Of a stretch of DNA of 64,000 nt, positions 1-8,192 are shown piece by piece; positions within the stretch are counted from its first letter, which is position 1, and every line of letters begins with the position of its first letter. This DNA is from Martinezella tropici (GTDB lineage: Bacteria; Pseudomonadota; Alphaproteobacteria; Rhizobiales; Rhizobiaceae), in NCBI RefSeq assembly GCF_003287875.1, contig NZ_QMKK01000054.1:558001-622000 (forward strand). The letters run 5' to 3'. The notes under the pieces are model-generated. The model did not search any database. It was not told the origin of the DNA and saw nothing but the letters and a program-made list of their open reading frames with translations. The translations under genes and the position numbers were made by a program.

Positions 1-1
1 C

Positions 2-904
2 CTGACGGCGGTAGCGATGAGCTGCACGGCAGCGGGTGCGGCCGAGAAGTTCAACCTCAGCCCGGACACGTCCAATCGCGTCCGCGCCGAGAAGGACGAG
101 GCGGCGATCAAGGCGATTGCGCCGGGCTTCAAGTTCGTCAATCCCGGCAAGTTCACGGTCGCGATCAACCCGTGGGATCCGCCGATCGCCACCTACGCGA
201 CCGATGCCAAGACGGTCGTCGGCACCGATCCCGATATCGCACAACTGCTTGCCGACTCCCTCGGCCTGCAGCTCGAGCTGGTGCCGGTCGCCTGGGAGGA
301 CTGGCCGCTCGGCGTCTCCTCCGGGAAATATGATGCCGTCATCTCCAACGTGACGGTCACGGAAGAGCGCAAGCTGAAGTTCGATTTCTCGACCTATCGC
401 AGGGACGTGCTCGGCTTCTATGTGAAGGCCGACAGCAAGATCACCTCGATCAAGGAGCCCAAGGATGTCGCAGGTCTCAAGGTGATCACCGGCGCCGGCA
501 CCAATCAGGAGAAGATCATTCTCGAATGGGACCGGCAGAATGTGGCAGCCGGCCTGAAGCCTATCGAGGTGCAATATTACGATGACCGCGCCGCCGCCGA
601 TCTTGCCTTGCAGTCCGGTCGTGCCGATGTCGAGTTCAATCCGAATGCGACGCAGGCCTATAAGGCCGCCATCAACGGGACGAGGAAGCTTGTCGGCACC
701 GTCTCCGGCGGCTGGCCGCTAACGGCCGAAATCGCCGTGACGACGAAAAAGGGCGCCGGCCTTGCTGATGCCATCACCCTCGCACTCAACGATCTGATCA
801 AGGACGGCAAGTATGGCGAAGTGCTGAAGCGCTGGAGCCTCACTGCCGAAGCGATCGATCAATCCAAGACCAACCCTGCGGGCCTGCCGAAGAGCGGTTC
901 GTAA
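2..904 (+). CDS. ABC transporter substrate-binding protein, family 3 (5' end outside window)
   Basis: Periplasmic solute-binding protein of the polar amino-acid type (SBP_bac_3), which would deliver a small solute to an inner-membrane importer not seen here. The first ATG in the window (17) lies inside an export signal: the frame is open to the window edge and reads LTAVAMSCTAAGAAEKF, the end of a signal peptide with a likely AxA cleavage site, so the true start lies upstream. The mature part has the usual two-lobed pattern, for example VPVAWEDWPLGVSSGKYDAV and FDFSTYRRDVLGFYVK. It is a close paralogue of the next gene (982-1920), with shared blocks over the whole length, so a tandem duplication is likely. 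Substrate unknown. Confidence 0.85.
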   Translation: MTAVAMSCTAAGAAEKFNLSPDTSNRVRAEKDEAAIKAIAPGFKFVNPGKFTVAINPWDPPIATYATDAKTVVGTDPDIAQLLADSLGLQLELVPVAWEDWPLGVSSGKYDAVISNVTVTEERKLKFDFSTYRRDVLGFYVKADSKITSIKEPKDVAGLKVITGAGTNQEKIILEWDRQNVAAGLKPIEVQYYDDRAAADLALQSGRADVEFNPNATQAYKAAINGTRKLVGTVSGGWPLTAEIAVTTKKGAGLADAITLALNDLIKDGKYGEVLKRWSLTAEAIDQSKTNPAGLPKSGS

Positions 905-981
905 CGTTGGTCGGGCGGACCGGCGTCAGTGGGGCTCACGCCGGTTTGCTCCCATCCATCTCAAATGGAGATACAGGTTCC

Positions 982-1920
982 GTGACTATCCGCACTATTT
1001 TCAGAACTGCGTTTGCTGCCGCAGTGGCACTTGCCTTCACCGGTCTCGCGCCGGCAATGGCAGCCGAAGATTTCGATCTGAGCCCGGAACAGCCCGGACG
1101 CCTTCACGCGGCGAAAAATGAAGCGGCGATTGCCGCTATCCCAAAGGATTTCAAGTTCGTCACACCAGGCACATTTACCGTGGCGGTCGCACCAGGCGGC
1201 CCGCCGCTCGCGACCTATGCGACGGATGCCAAGACGGTCGTTGGCGCCGATCCCGATTATGCCTATGCCGTTGCCGATGCGCTCGGCCTCAAACTTGAGC
1301 TCGTGCCAGTCGCCTGGATCGACTGGCCGCTGGGGCTGACATCGGGCAAATACGATGCCGTGATCTCCAATGTCGGCGTCACCGAGCAGCGCAAGGAGAA
1401 GTTCGATTTCTCCACCTATCGACAGGGCCTGCACGGTTTCTTCGTCAAGAACGACAGCAAGATCGGCTCGATCAAGGAGCCGAAGGACGCAGCCGGCCTG
1501 CGCATCATTGTCGGCGCCGGCACCAATCAGGAGCGCATCCTGCTGAAATGGAGCGATGAGGATGTCAAAGCCGGCCTGAAGCCGATCGAGCTGCAATATT
1601 ACGATGACGAGGCCGCGAGCCTTCTGGCCCTCCGCTCGGGCCGTGCCGATGTCATCGTGCAGCCGCACGCCCAGCTGGTCTACATCGCGGCTCGCGACAA
1701 GAACATCAAGCGCGTGGGTACGCTAAGCGCCGGTTGGCCGGATCACTCGGACGTCGCGATCACCACGCGCAAGGGCAACGGTCTCGCGGCAGCGCTCACC
1801 ATCGCAACGAATGGGCTGATCAAAGATGGCACCTACTCCAAGATCCTTGACCATTGGCATCTTGCCGAAGAAGCCTTGCCGAAGTCGGAAACCAATCCGC
1901 CGGGCCTGCCGAAATTTTGA
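982..1920 (+). CDS. ABC transporter substrate-binding protein, family 3 (tandem paralogue)
   Basis: Second solute-binding protein of the polar amino-acid type, 312 residues. The open frame extends back to 907, but a GTG at 982 is preferred: a GGAG lies 11 bases upstream (967-970), and the protein then begins with a clean signal peptide (VTIRTIFRTAFAAAVALAF, cleavage after AMA-A). It shares the order of blocks with the preceding gene (VPVAWIDWPLGLTSGKYDAV, KFDFSTYRQGLHGFFVK, IKEPKDAAGLRII, GAGTNQE). The duplicates probably bind related ligands with different specificity. No permease or ATPase follows; the downstream gene is an oxidoreductase 12 bases away, so the pair may serve a membrane unit encoded upstream of the window. 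Confidence 0.88.
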   Translation: MTIRTIFRTAFAAAVALAFTGLAPAMAAEDFDLSPEQPGRLHAAKNEAAIAAIPKDFKFVTPGTFTVAVAPGGPPLATYATDAKTVVGADPDYAYAVADALGLKLELVPVAWIDWPLGLTSGKYDAVISNVGVTEQRKEKFDFSTYRQGLHGFFVKNDSKIGSIKEPKDAAGLRIIVGAGTNQERILLKWSDEDVKAGLKPIELQYYDDEAASLLALRSGRADVIVQPHAQLVYIAARDKNIKRVGTLSAGWPDHSDVAITTRKGNGLAAALTIATNGLIKDGTYSKILDHWHLAEEALPKSETNPPGLPKF

Positions 1921-1932
1921 GGAGACAGCCGC

Positions 1933-2973
1933 ATGAGCCGCCAAGCCCCATCGATCAGCCATATCGGCTTTCTGACGCCGGGAAATTATCCGGATGAGGA
2001 TCCGCTCGCCGGCCTGGAGCAGACCCTGCAATTGCTCGAATACGGAGAGCAGAGGGGTTTCAACAGCGCCTGGGTTCGCCAGCGCCATCTGGAGCCCGGC
2101 ATCTCCTCGGCCAGCGCCTTCCTCGCTGCCGCGACGCAGCGCACGCGCCACATCGAGCTTGGCACCGCCGTCATTCCCATCGGCTACGAAAGCCCGTATC
2201 GCCTTGCCGAGGATCTGGCGACCGTGGATGTGCTGTCACGTGGACGATTGAATATCGGCTTGAGCGCCGGGCGGCCGCTGCATGCGGATCTGATCGGGCC
2301 GCTTGCCTTCGACGGCGATTGGGAGAGCCACGATTTCTCCCATCAGAGGGTGCTGCGCTTTGCCGACAATCTGAGGGGCACTTATCTCGGCAATCAGGAT
2401 ACGGTCATCAAGACGCCGTTCGGCCCGCAGCGTCCGCGCCTCCAGCCCTATGCGAAGGGGCTGATCAATCGCATCTGGTATGGCGGCGGCTCGTTGCGGT
2501 CCGCCGCATGGGCCGGCCGCAACGGCTTCAATCTCCTTATCGGCAACGTCACGACGGGCGAACAGACCGACGATTTCTTCGTTGCGCAATCGCGTCAGCT
2601 GGAAACCTATCGCGCGTCCGGAGGCGATACGCGGCGGGTGGCGCTCGGCCGGGTCATCGTGCCTTTCGACAGCGCCGACGCGATCACCCGCAAACGCTAT
2701 ACGGACTATGCCGCCGGCCGCTACGAGCGCACGCTTTCGCCGCAGGGCGAGCGGCGAACCCTCTTCGCCCGCGATGTCGTCGGCTCATCGGATGAGATAC
2801 TGGAGCGCCTGCGCAAGGACCCGATCCTTACCCATGTGAGCGAATTCCGACTGGAGCTGCCCTATGAGTTCCACGATGAGGAATACCGGCAGATCATCCA
2901 TGATTTCGTGACGCTGATCGCTCCGGAGCTTGGCTGGAAGGAGACCACGCTTCTGCGGCGGACCGCATCCTGA
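1933..2973 (+). CDS. LLM-class flavin-dependent oxidoreductase
   Basis: Luciferase-like monooxygenase family protein, 346 residues, the normal length for the family. These enzymes use FMNH2 and oxygen to oxidise small substrates such as sulfonates, thioethers or aldehydes. Family features are the N-terminal strand with ISHIGFLTPGNY, the run of strand-helix units with TRHIELGTAVIPIGYESPYRLAEDLATVD, and the LSRGRLNIGLSAGR motif. A GAGGAGA ribosome site sits 9 bases before the ATG. It follows the second binding protein by 12 bases and is probably cotranscribed with it, so its substrate is likely what the binding proteins capture. Rhizobial loci that pair such enzymes with family-3 binding proteins often handle organosulfur compounds; that is only an inference here. 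Confidence 0.85.
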   Translation: MSRQAPSISHIGFLTPGNYPDEDPLAGLEQTLQLLEYGEQRGFNSAWVRQRHLEPGISSASAFLAAATQRTRHIELGTAVIPIGYESPYRLAEDLATVDVLSRGRLNIGLSAGRPLHADLIGPLAFDGDWESHDFSHQRVLRFADNLRGTYLGNQDTVIKTPFGPQRPRLQPYAKGLINRIWYGGGSLRSAAWAGRNGFNLLIGNVTTGEQTDDFFVAQSRQLETYRASGGDTRRVALGRVIVPFDSADAITRKRYTDYAAGRYERTLSPQGERRTLFARDVVGSSDEILERLRKDPILTHVSEFRLELPYEFHDEEYRQIIHDFVTLIAPELGWKETTLLRRTAS

Positions 2974-2989
2974 GGGTAGCATAACGGCA

Positions 2990-3023
2990 AGACCGGGCCC
3001 GCGGGATAAAGGCCGCCCGGTCT
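2990..3023. terminator. Bidirectional hairpin between convergent genes
   Basis: A perfect 9-bp inverted repeat, AGACCGGGC (2990-2998) and GCCCGGTCT (3015-3023), with a 16-base loop. It sits between the plus-strand oxidoreductase gene and the minus-strand gene ending at 3051, where a shared terminator is expected. No clear T-run follows on either side. Confidence 0.55.
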
Positions 3024-3050
3024 GCATGGCGGCGCGCTATCCGCGATGCG

Positions 3051-3488
3051 CTAGGGAATTTGCCGGCCCATAGGCGATGTCGTGGTTTCGCTGCCTTCGA
3101 GGATTCGCTTCGCAAGCCGCAGCGCTTCCTCTTGCGACGCGACGAGCTCCATTCTGGTGCCGAACGCCTTTGTGGCAAGAGCCATCTGCACTTGGATGGC
3201 GACGCGCTTGATGGGATTGGCCTCGATCCCGATCACCGCCCTGCAAATGGCCGCAAGCGCCGTCTTATTCTTCTTCAGCCATATGCCGCGAACTTTGCGG
3301 TCCTCGTGATCTTCGGCTGCCTGGTCGCCATCCATGATGACGACGAAGGGCATGGAGATGGCGAGCATGGCGTCCATCTCCCGCTCCCATTGTGCGGCAT
3401 AGCCCGACCGTACGGACCCTGCCGATTGGCGGACGATCGGCCATAGGGAGACATCGTGAAAGGTGAACGTGGAGACGTCGATAGTCAT
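3051..3488 (-). CDS. Conserved hypothetical protein (145 aa)
   Basis: A 145-residue soluble protein without signal peptide or membrane segment. The visible pattern is a strand with PIVRQSAG, a tyrosine-containing helix (SGYAAQWEREMDAML), a hydrophobic strand (PFVVIMDG), an acidic HEDRK turn leading to IWLKKNKTALAAICRA, and a C-terminal helix with FGTRMELVASQEEALRLAK. This layout is reminiscent of SpoIIAA/STAS-like small alpha-beta domains, but I do not recognise a characterised family. It starts 10 bases after the FAD monooxygenase stop with GAGGA before the ATG, so the two are an operon divergent from the AraC gene at 4805. Confidence 0.6.
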   Translation of the reverse strand: MTIDVSTFTFHDVSLWPIVRQSAGSVRSGYAAQWEREMDAMLAISMPFVVIMDGDQAAEDHEDRKVRGIWLKKNKTALAAICRAVIGIEANPIKRVAIQVQMALATKAFGTRMELVASQEEALRLAKRILEGSETTTSPMGRQIP

Positions 3489-3498
3489 GCTATTGTCC

Positions 3499-4686
3499 TC
3501 AAGCGATTTTGTCGGTCATTGCTGCGAACAGCATTGCGGCCCCGCGTTCCGACGCGTCGATGGCGCGGATTGCCCGTTCGCGCATGTCGGCCTCGTAATC
3601 CAGCAAGGCGGTGCAGATCGTCTTTGTTTCCTTGCCGGCCTTCGCGAGGATTTGTGAAAGCATGCGTGCGTCTTCGAGGGCCGTATTGGCGCCGAGGCCG
3701 CCGGCAGGGCTCATCGCGTGGATGGCATCGCCCAGGAGCGTGATGGCACCGAACGGCCGAAGGGCGTCGGGACGCCCGCTTCTGACCGGAAGCGCTGCCA
3801 CCGCTTCGGCCTTGCTCCGGCCGATGATTTGCCTCAGTTCCGGATGCCAGCCGCGCATGGCTGTCCGGAGCAATACGGGCAGGTCCCGCGTGTGGTCATA
3901 TGTCTCCAGGCCCAGCCTTTTACGTGGCCCGATCAACGCCCAATAGAGATAGTCTGTCACCGGCGTCAGCTTGCAATCGGGTGCGCAATCGGCGGCAAGA
4001 CTTTGAAAATCGTCGCCAAATCGCATGAGATCCAAGATCGCCGTGCAGCCATCGGCAAAGATCACAGTCGTCCCGTCCTCAAGCAGGCCGCCGCCGGTCA
4101 ATGGGAGCTCGCTTTTTCCGTAGACGCATATCGAGCCGGTATCCGCCGGCTCGGCATAGGGCGCCAGCTGGCGGCGTACCCGCGAGCTCACGCCATCGGC
4201 ACCGATGAGCAGATTGCAGGAGACCGGGGAGGCACCTTCGAACTGCACCTCCACGCGCCCATCCTCCAAGCAGCGATACTGCGTGAATGCGTGCCCGAAA
4301 TGAACATGGTCCTCGATTCCCGATAGCAGAATTTCGCGAAGAGTGAGGCGATTGACGCTCAGATCTCCGTCGTCTTCGTCCTCGCCGGTATCCCAGCTTG
4401 CCGGTACGCGCCGTGCGATCGGCAGAAGTTGCGGTGTCAGGAAGCGTCCCGCTTTCGGGCTGATGGAGGTCGTGGCTCGAAAAAGCGCGAACAGCTCGAG
4501 TGGCAAGCAAGCTTCCAGCGCCCGCTGCCCGCTCGGATCGATACGGATGCGATAACCTTGTAAGCGGCTATCGGCTGCAGGATCGCGCTCATAGACATCA
4601 AAACGGATGTTGGCGCGCTTCAATCCCTGGGCGAGGCACAGGCCTCCAAGGCCTGCGCCGATGATGACGACATGAAAGTCCTGCAT
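3499..4686 (-). CDS. FAD-dependent aromatic-type monooxygenase
   Basis: Flavoprotein monooxygenase of the PHBH/UbiH-like group, 395 residues from the chosen start; these enzymes hydroxylate aromatic or polyketide-like compounds with NAD(P)H and oxygen. The N-terminus has the FAD Rossmann motif (VVIIGAGLGGLCLAQGL) followed by FDVYERD. The second FAD motif is near the C-terminus (ITLLGDAIHAMSPAGGLGANTALEDA). The open frame extends to 4746, but the ATG at 4686 is chosen because AGAAGG precedes it and the Rossmann strand begins at once. It is divergent from an AraC regulator 118 bases away, which probably controls it in response to the substrate. Substrate unknown. Confidence 0.88.
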   Translation of the reverse strand: MQDFHVVIIGAGLGGLCLAQGLKRANIRFDVYERDPAADSRLQGYRIRIDPSGQRALEACLPLELFALFRATTSISPKAGRFLTPQLLPIARRVPASWDTGEDEDDGDLSVNRLTLREILLSGIEDHVHFGHAFTQYRCLEDGRVEVQFEGASPVSCNLLIGADGVSSRVRRQLAPYAEPADTGSICVYGKSELPLTGGGLLEDGTTVIFADGCTAILDLMRFGDDFQSLAADCAPDCKLTPVTDYLYWALIGPRKRLGLETYDHTRDLPVLLRTAMRGWHPELRQIIGRSKAEAVAALPVRSGRPDALRPFGAITLLGDAIHAMSPAGGLGANTALEDARMLSQILAKAGKETKTICTALLDYEADMRERAIRAIDASERGAAMLFAAMTDKIA

Positions 4687-4804
4687 GGGCCTTCTATTCC
4701 ATTCACTATTCGACTTCGATTTTGTCAGGGAAGAATAGCGTGCCACGACCGGGACGTGGTAACGACATTCGGACTATAAATGTTGCGAAACGGCCAAACG
4801 GAAC

Positions 4805-5599
4805 ATGGGCATCGAAGATATTGGCGAGCGTCTCGACGGGCCACCGCTCATCGCCTTCTGGGGATCGGATGAACCGGGTAGCGCCTTCCGCCTCGGCACT
4901 CAGGAGTATGATTGGCACGCGCATGGCCGCGGGCAACTCTTCTGCATCGAGAGCGGCCTGGTACGCGTCGATACGCCTGGGGGCTCATGGCTGCTGCCGC
5001 CGCAGCGTGCAGGCTGGATTCCGCCAGGTGTGATGCACAAGGCAGGGATCAACGGCGTGCCGAGCGGCTGGGGTATCCTGCTGACACCGGACGCCAGCGC
5101 CGGATTGCCGACGACCCCCTGCGTTCTCAGCGTCAGCGATGTGTTGCGAGCACTGGTGCGGCGCGCGACCACATGGCGCTGGGAGGAAAGACTTACTCCA
5201 CAACAGCGTCGCCTCGCCGCTGTTCTCTTGGATGAGGTACGAGCAGCCCCGCGCGAAAGCCTGCATCTGCCGATGCCGACAGATCGCCGCGTGCTCCGCA
5301 TCGCGGATGCCGTGCTGCAGAATCCGGCCAGCGAGGAAACTTTTCATGCGTTGGCGCAGCAGGCAGGCATATCCGAGCGATCGGCCAGGCGTCTTTTCAA
5401 CGCCGAAACGGGCATGTCCTTTGCCAATTGGCGGCAACAGGCGCGTTTGCTGCTTGCGCTTGAATATCTGAGTACGGGCAAGCCGATCGCTGAAGTGGCG
5501 GATAGCCTGGGATATGCCAGTGCCAGCAGCTTTATCGCCATGTTCAGGAAGGCATTCGGCCTATCGCCGCGCCGCTATCTCTCTGTTCGGAAGACCTGA
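4805..5599 (+). CDS. AraC-family transcriptional regulator
   Basis: A 264-residue regulator with an N-terminal cupin-like sensor domain (DWHAHGRGQLFCIESGLVRV, then WLLPPQRAGWIPPGVMH) and a C-terminal double helix-turn-helix (TFHALAQQAGISERSARRLFNAETGMSF followed by IAEVADSLGYASASSFIAMFRKAFGLSPRRY). The arrangement is that of short AraC regulators that bind a small ligand in the cupin barrel. It is transcribed away from the FAD monooxygenase and its small partner gene; the 118-base spacer would carry both promoters. It most likely activates the monooxygenase operon. Confidence 0.88.
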   Translation: MGIEDIGERLDGPPLIAFWGSDEPGSAFRLGTQEYDWHAHGRGQLFCIESGLVRVDTPGGSWLLPPQRAGWIPPGVMHKAGINGVPSGWGILLTPDASAGLPTTPCVLSVSDVLRALVRRATTWRWEERLTPQQRRLAAVLLDEVRAAPRESLHLPMPTDRRVLRIADAVLQNPASEETFHALAQQAGISERSARRLFNAETGMSFANWRQQARLLLALEYLSTGKPIAEVADSLGYASASSFIAMFRKAFGLSPRRYLSVRKT

Positions 5600-5635
5600 G
5601 GCGAAATGTTGCGGAGGGTTGCGATCGCAGCAGTA

Positions 5636-5661
5636 GGGCGCCGACTTGTCGATCGGCGCCC
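5636..5661. terminator. Bidirectional hairpin terminator
   Basis: Perfect 9-bp inverted repeat GGGCGCCGA (5636-5644) and TCGGCGCCC (5653-5661) with an 8-base loop, placed between the convergent AraC gene and the metal-ATPase gene. It can serve both transcripts. Confidence 0.65.
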
Positions 5662-5670
5662 ATAGCTAGC

Positions 5671-8013
5671 CTAGGCGGCGACCCGACGAGGCCGGAGGGC
5701 GAGCAGGCGCAGGGCATTCATGGTCACCAGCACGGTTGCGCCGGTATCGGCGAGGATCGCCGGCCAAAGTCCGGTGATGCCGACGATGGTGGTGACCAGG
5801 AAGATACCCTTCAGGCCGAGCGCGATGGTGATGTTCTGGCCGATATTGCTCATCGTCCGTTTGGAAAGATCGATCATCTCGATGACATCGCCGACGCGGC
5901 CATGCAGCACGGCGGCATCCGCCGTCTCCAGCGCAACGTCCGTTCCTCCGCCCATGGCAATCCCGACATCGGCGGCTGCGAGCGCTGGCGCGTCGTTGAT
6001 GCCGTCACCGACCTTGGCAACGCGAAAACCTTGCCGCTGCAGATCGCCGACGATCCGCTGCTTGTCTTCGGGCAGCAATTGCGCGCGAACCTCGATGCCG
6101 AGCGTCTTGCCGATCGCCTCAGCCGTGCGCTGGTTGTCGCCCGTCAGCATGATCGTCTTGATACCCGCATCGGCAAGCGCTTTGAGACCGGCGGCGGTAT
6201 CGGTGCGCGGCTCGTCGCGCATGGCGAGCAAGCCGGCTGCCGCACCCTTGGCAACGATGACGGAAACCGTCTTTCCTTCATCGTTGAGTGCGGCGATCCG
6301 GGCAGACTGCTCCGAGGTTAACGATACGTGGTCGGCGGCTGCCCGCGGCGATCCGAGGAACACCTCCAAACCATCGACCGTGCCGCTGACGCCCTTGCCG
6401 CCGATCGCTTTAGCATCCATGACCGGCGGAATATCCGTTCCGGTTTCAGCCGCGTGGCCCAGGATGGCGCGGGCGAGTGGGTGGCTGGAGCCGGTTTCGA
6501 GCGCGGCTGCCAGCCGCAGTACGTCCGTATCGCTCATGCCGAGGCCGACGATATCGGTGACCTTGGGTTTGCCTTCGGTCAGCGTGCCGGTCTTGTCGAA
6601 GGCAATAGCGGTGACCTTGCCGATGTTCTCAAGCACGGCGCCACCTTTCAGCAACAGGCCACGGCGAGCGCCTGAAGACAGTGACGCTGCGATTGCCGCC
6701 GGCGTCGAGATGACGAGGGCGCAGGGGCAACCGATCAGCAGGATCGCCAAGCCCTTATAGACCCACTCGCTCCAGCTGCCGCCCAGGAATAAAGGTGGAA
6801 TCACCGCGACGAGCGCACCGACAACGGCGACCCCAGGCGTGTAGTAGCGAGAGAAGCGATCGATGAAACGCTCCGTCGGAGCCTTCGATTCCTGCGCCTC
6901 CTCGACCAGCTTGACGACGCGGGCGATGGTGTTGTCGGATGCTGCCGCAATTACGCGGACGCGCAGGGCGGCATCGCCGTTGACTGTGCCCGCAAAGACG
7001 GTTGCATCCACCCCCTTGCGCACCGGCGTGCTTTCGCCTGTGACCGGCGCCTCGTCGATAGCGCTTTCGTCGGAGAGTATCACGCCGTCGGCCGGTATGC
7101 GGTCGCCGGGACGAACCAGGATGATGACGCCGACGGCGAGGCTTTCGGCCTGCACTTCGCGGGTCATGCCATTCTCTTCAAGGAGAGCGGTCGTAGGCAC
7201 CAGATCCGTCAAGGATTGAATGCTGGCGCGCGCCTTGCCGGCTGCAACGCCTTCCAGCAGCTCGCCGATCAGAAACAGGAAGACCACGGCTGCCGCTTCC
7301 TCACTGGCGCCGATGATGACGGCGCCGATGGCCGCGATCGTCATCAGCATTTCGATCGAGAACGGCGTTCCCATCCTTGCGGCCACGAAGGCGCGCCTGG
7401 CGATCGGCAACAAGCCCACAAGCATGGCGGCAGTAAAGATCCAGGCGTCGAGTGCGGGAACGAGCTTGCCGATACCCCAGGCAGCGGCCACGGCCACGCC
7501 GGTCGCGATGGTCAACCGGCCCTTGGCAGATTTCCACCAGGGTCCCGAGGTTGGGCCGTGGTCATGACCGTGAAGGCCGGCCGTCGGCGCATCCGCCTCC
7601 TCCGAGGCGTGGTTATGTCCTGCGTGATCGTGTTGATGGTCAGCTGCACCATGCCCGTGATCGCCGTGGTCATGGTCGTGCCCCGTATGGTCGTGGTCGT
7701 GAGCGTTCGGCTTGCGATCATGATGGTCATGGCCGCAGCCGCAGGTGTGAGCATCCGCTGCCACCTTCGGCGCGGGAAGGTTGCCTTGCGGAAGCGGGAA
7801 AACCTTGTAGCCCAGGCCTGAGACCCGCTTTGCAATAGTCGGCAGCAGGTCGGGATCACCTTGATGCCTGACGGTCATCGTACCCGCCGTGACGGAGACG
7901 GAGACGTCCTCCACGCCCTGCAGGCGGCGAACGGCTGTATCGATTTTTGCAGCGCAGGAGGCGCAGTCCATGCCCTCCACGCGATAGCGGCTCTGTTGTG
8001 TTGTCGACGTCAT
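5671..8013 (-). CDS. zntA: Zn2+/Cd2+/Pb2+-exporting P1B-type ATPase
   Basis: Inner-membrane heavy-metal export pump, 780 residues. In order: one heavy-metal-associated domain with MDCASC (Cys17 and Cys20); a histidine- and aspartate-rich linker at about residues 88-152, with a CGC at 91-93; the transport Cys-Pro-Cys motif at 429-431 (IGCPCALVIS); the phosphorylated aspartate in DKTGTLT (Asp473); the SSHPLA nucleotide-binding motif; and GDGINDAP near the C-terminus. The last membrane segments contain the lysine (GLKGIF) and aspartate (LADTGAT) typical of the Zn/Cd/Pb class rather than the copper class. The very long His-rich loop may buffer zinc. Controlled from a MerR-type promoter just upstream; no regulator gene lies next to it. 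Confidence 0.93.
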   Translation of the reverse strand: MTSTTQQSRYRVEGMDCASCAAKIDTAVRRLQGVEDVSVSVTAGTMTVRHQGDPDLLPTIAKRVSGLGYKVFPLPQGNLPAPKVAADAHTCGCGHDHHDRKPNAHDHDHTGHDHDHGDHGHGAADHQHDHAGHNHASEEADAPTAGLHGHDHGPTSGPWWKSAKGRLTIATGVAVAAAWGIGKLVPALDAWIFTAAMLVGLLPIARRAFVAARMGTPFSIEMLMTIAAIGAVIIGASEEAAAVVFLFLIGELLEGVAAGKARASIQSLTDLVPTTALLEENGMTREVQAESLAVGVIILVRPGDRIPADGVILSDESAIDEAPVTGESTPVRKGVDATVFAGTVNGDAALRVRVIAAASDNTIARVVKLVEEAQESKAPTERFIDRFSRYYTPGVAVVGALVAVIPPLFLGGSWSEWVYKGLAILLIGCPCALVISTPAAIAASLSSGARRGLLLKGGAVLENIGKVTAIAFDKTGTLTEGKPKVTDIVGLGMSDTDVLRLAAALETGSSHPLARAILGHAAETGTDIPPVMDAKAIGGKGVSGTVDGLEVFLGSPRAAADHVSLTSEQSARIAALNDEGKTVSVIVAKGAAAGLLAMRDEPRTDTAAGLKALADAGIKTIMLTGDNQRTAEAIGKTLGIEVRAQLLPEDKQRIVGDLQRQGFRVAKVGDGINDAPALAAADVGIAMGGGTDVALETADAAVLHGRVGDVIEMIDLSKRTMSNIGQNITIALGLKGIFLVTTIVGITGLWPAILADTGATVLVTMNALRLLALRPRRVAA

Positions 8014-8018
8014 CTTCC

Positions 8019-8042
8019 GGTTCCGATTTTGCTGTCGGAACC
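8019..8042 (-). promoter_or_regulatory. Leader hairpin overlapping the zntA ribosome-binding region
   Basis: Perfect 8-bp inverted repeat GGTTCCGA (8019-8026) and TCGGAACC (8035-8042) with an 8-base loop, in the 5' leader of the ATPase mRNA. One arm runs into the purine-rich stretch (8014-8020) that serves as ribosome site for the ATG at 8013, so folding could reduce translation. It could equally be structural noise. Confidence 0.4.
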
Positions 8043-8074
8043 ATTGCTACATCCTCTAGCTACTAGAGGAACAA
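8043..8074 (-). promoter_or_regulatory. MerR/CadR-type promoter-operator of the metal ATPase
   Basis: A perfect 7-3-7 palindrome, CCTCTAG-CTA-CTAGAGG (8053-8069), lies in a 19-base spacer between a minus-strand -35 element TTGTTC (8074-8069) and a -10-like TAGCAA (8049-8044). Over-long 19-20 base spacers holding a dyad are the mark of promoters untwisted by MerR-family activators. The pattern closely resembles published CadR/PbrR operators. It predicts control by a CadR/ZntR-like protein encoded elsewhere. Confidence 0.75.
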
Positions 8075-8192
8075 GAGCCATTTTGCATATTCTCGCGGGA
8101 TCGGAATACTCCGCCGGCTCTCGCCCTCACGGGGCGACGCCGTGGCTCACGCCGCCCGAAAGCCCACTGGCGGCGCGCGCTGCCCCAGGAAA

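Noticed and set aside
17-19. ATG at 17 as the true start of the first binding protein
   Set aside because: It lies within a signal peptide that continues to the window edge, so the real start is upstream.
7557-7750. Repetitive DNA in the His-rich coding stretch as a possible tandem repeat or CRISPR-like array
   Set aside because: The periodicity comes from His/Asp codons in an intact frame; no spacer-repeat structure is present.
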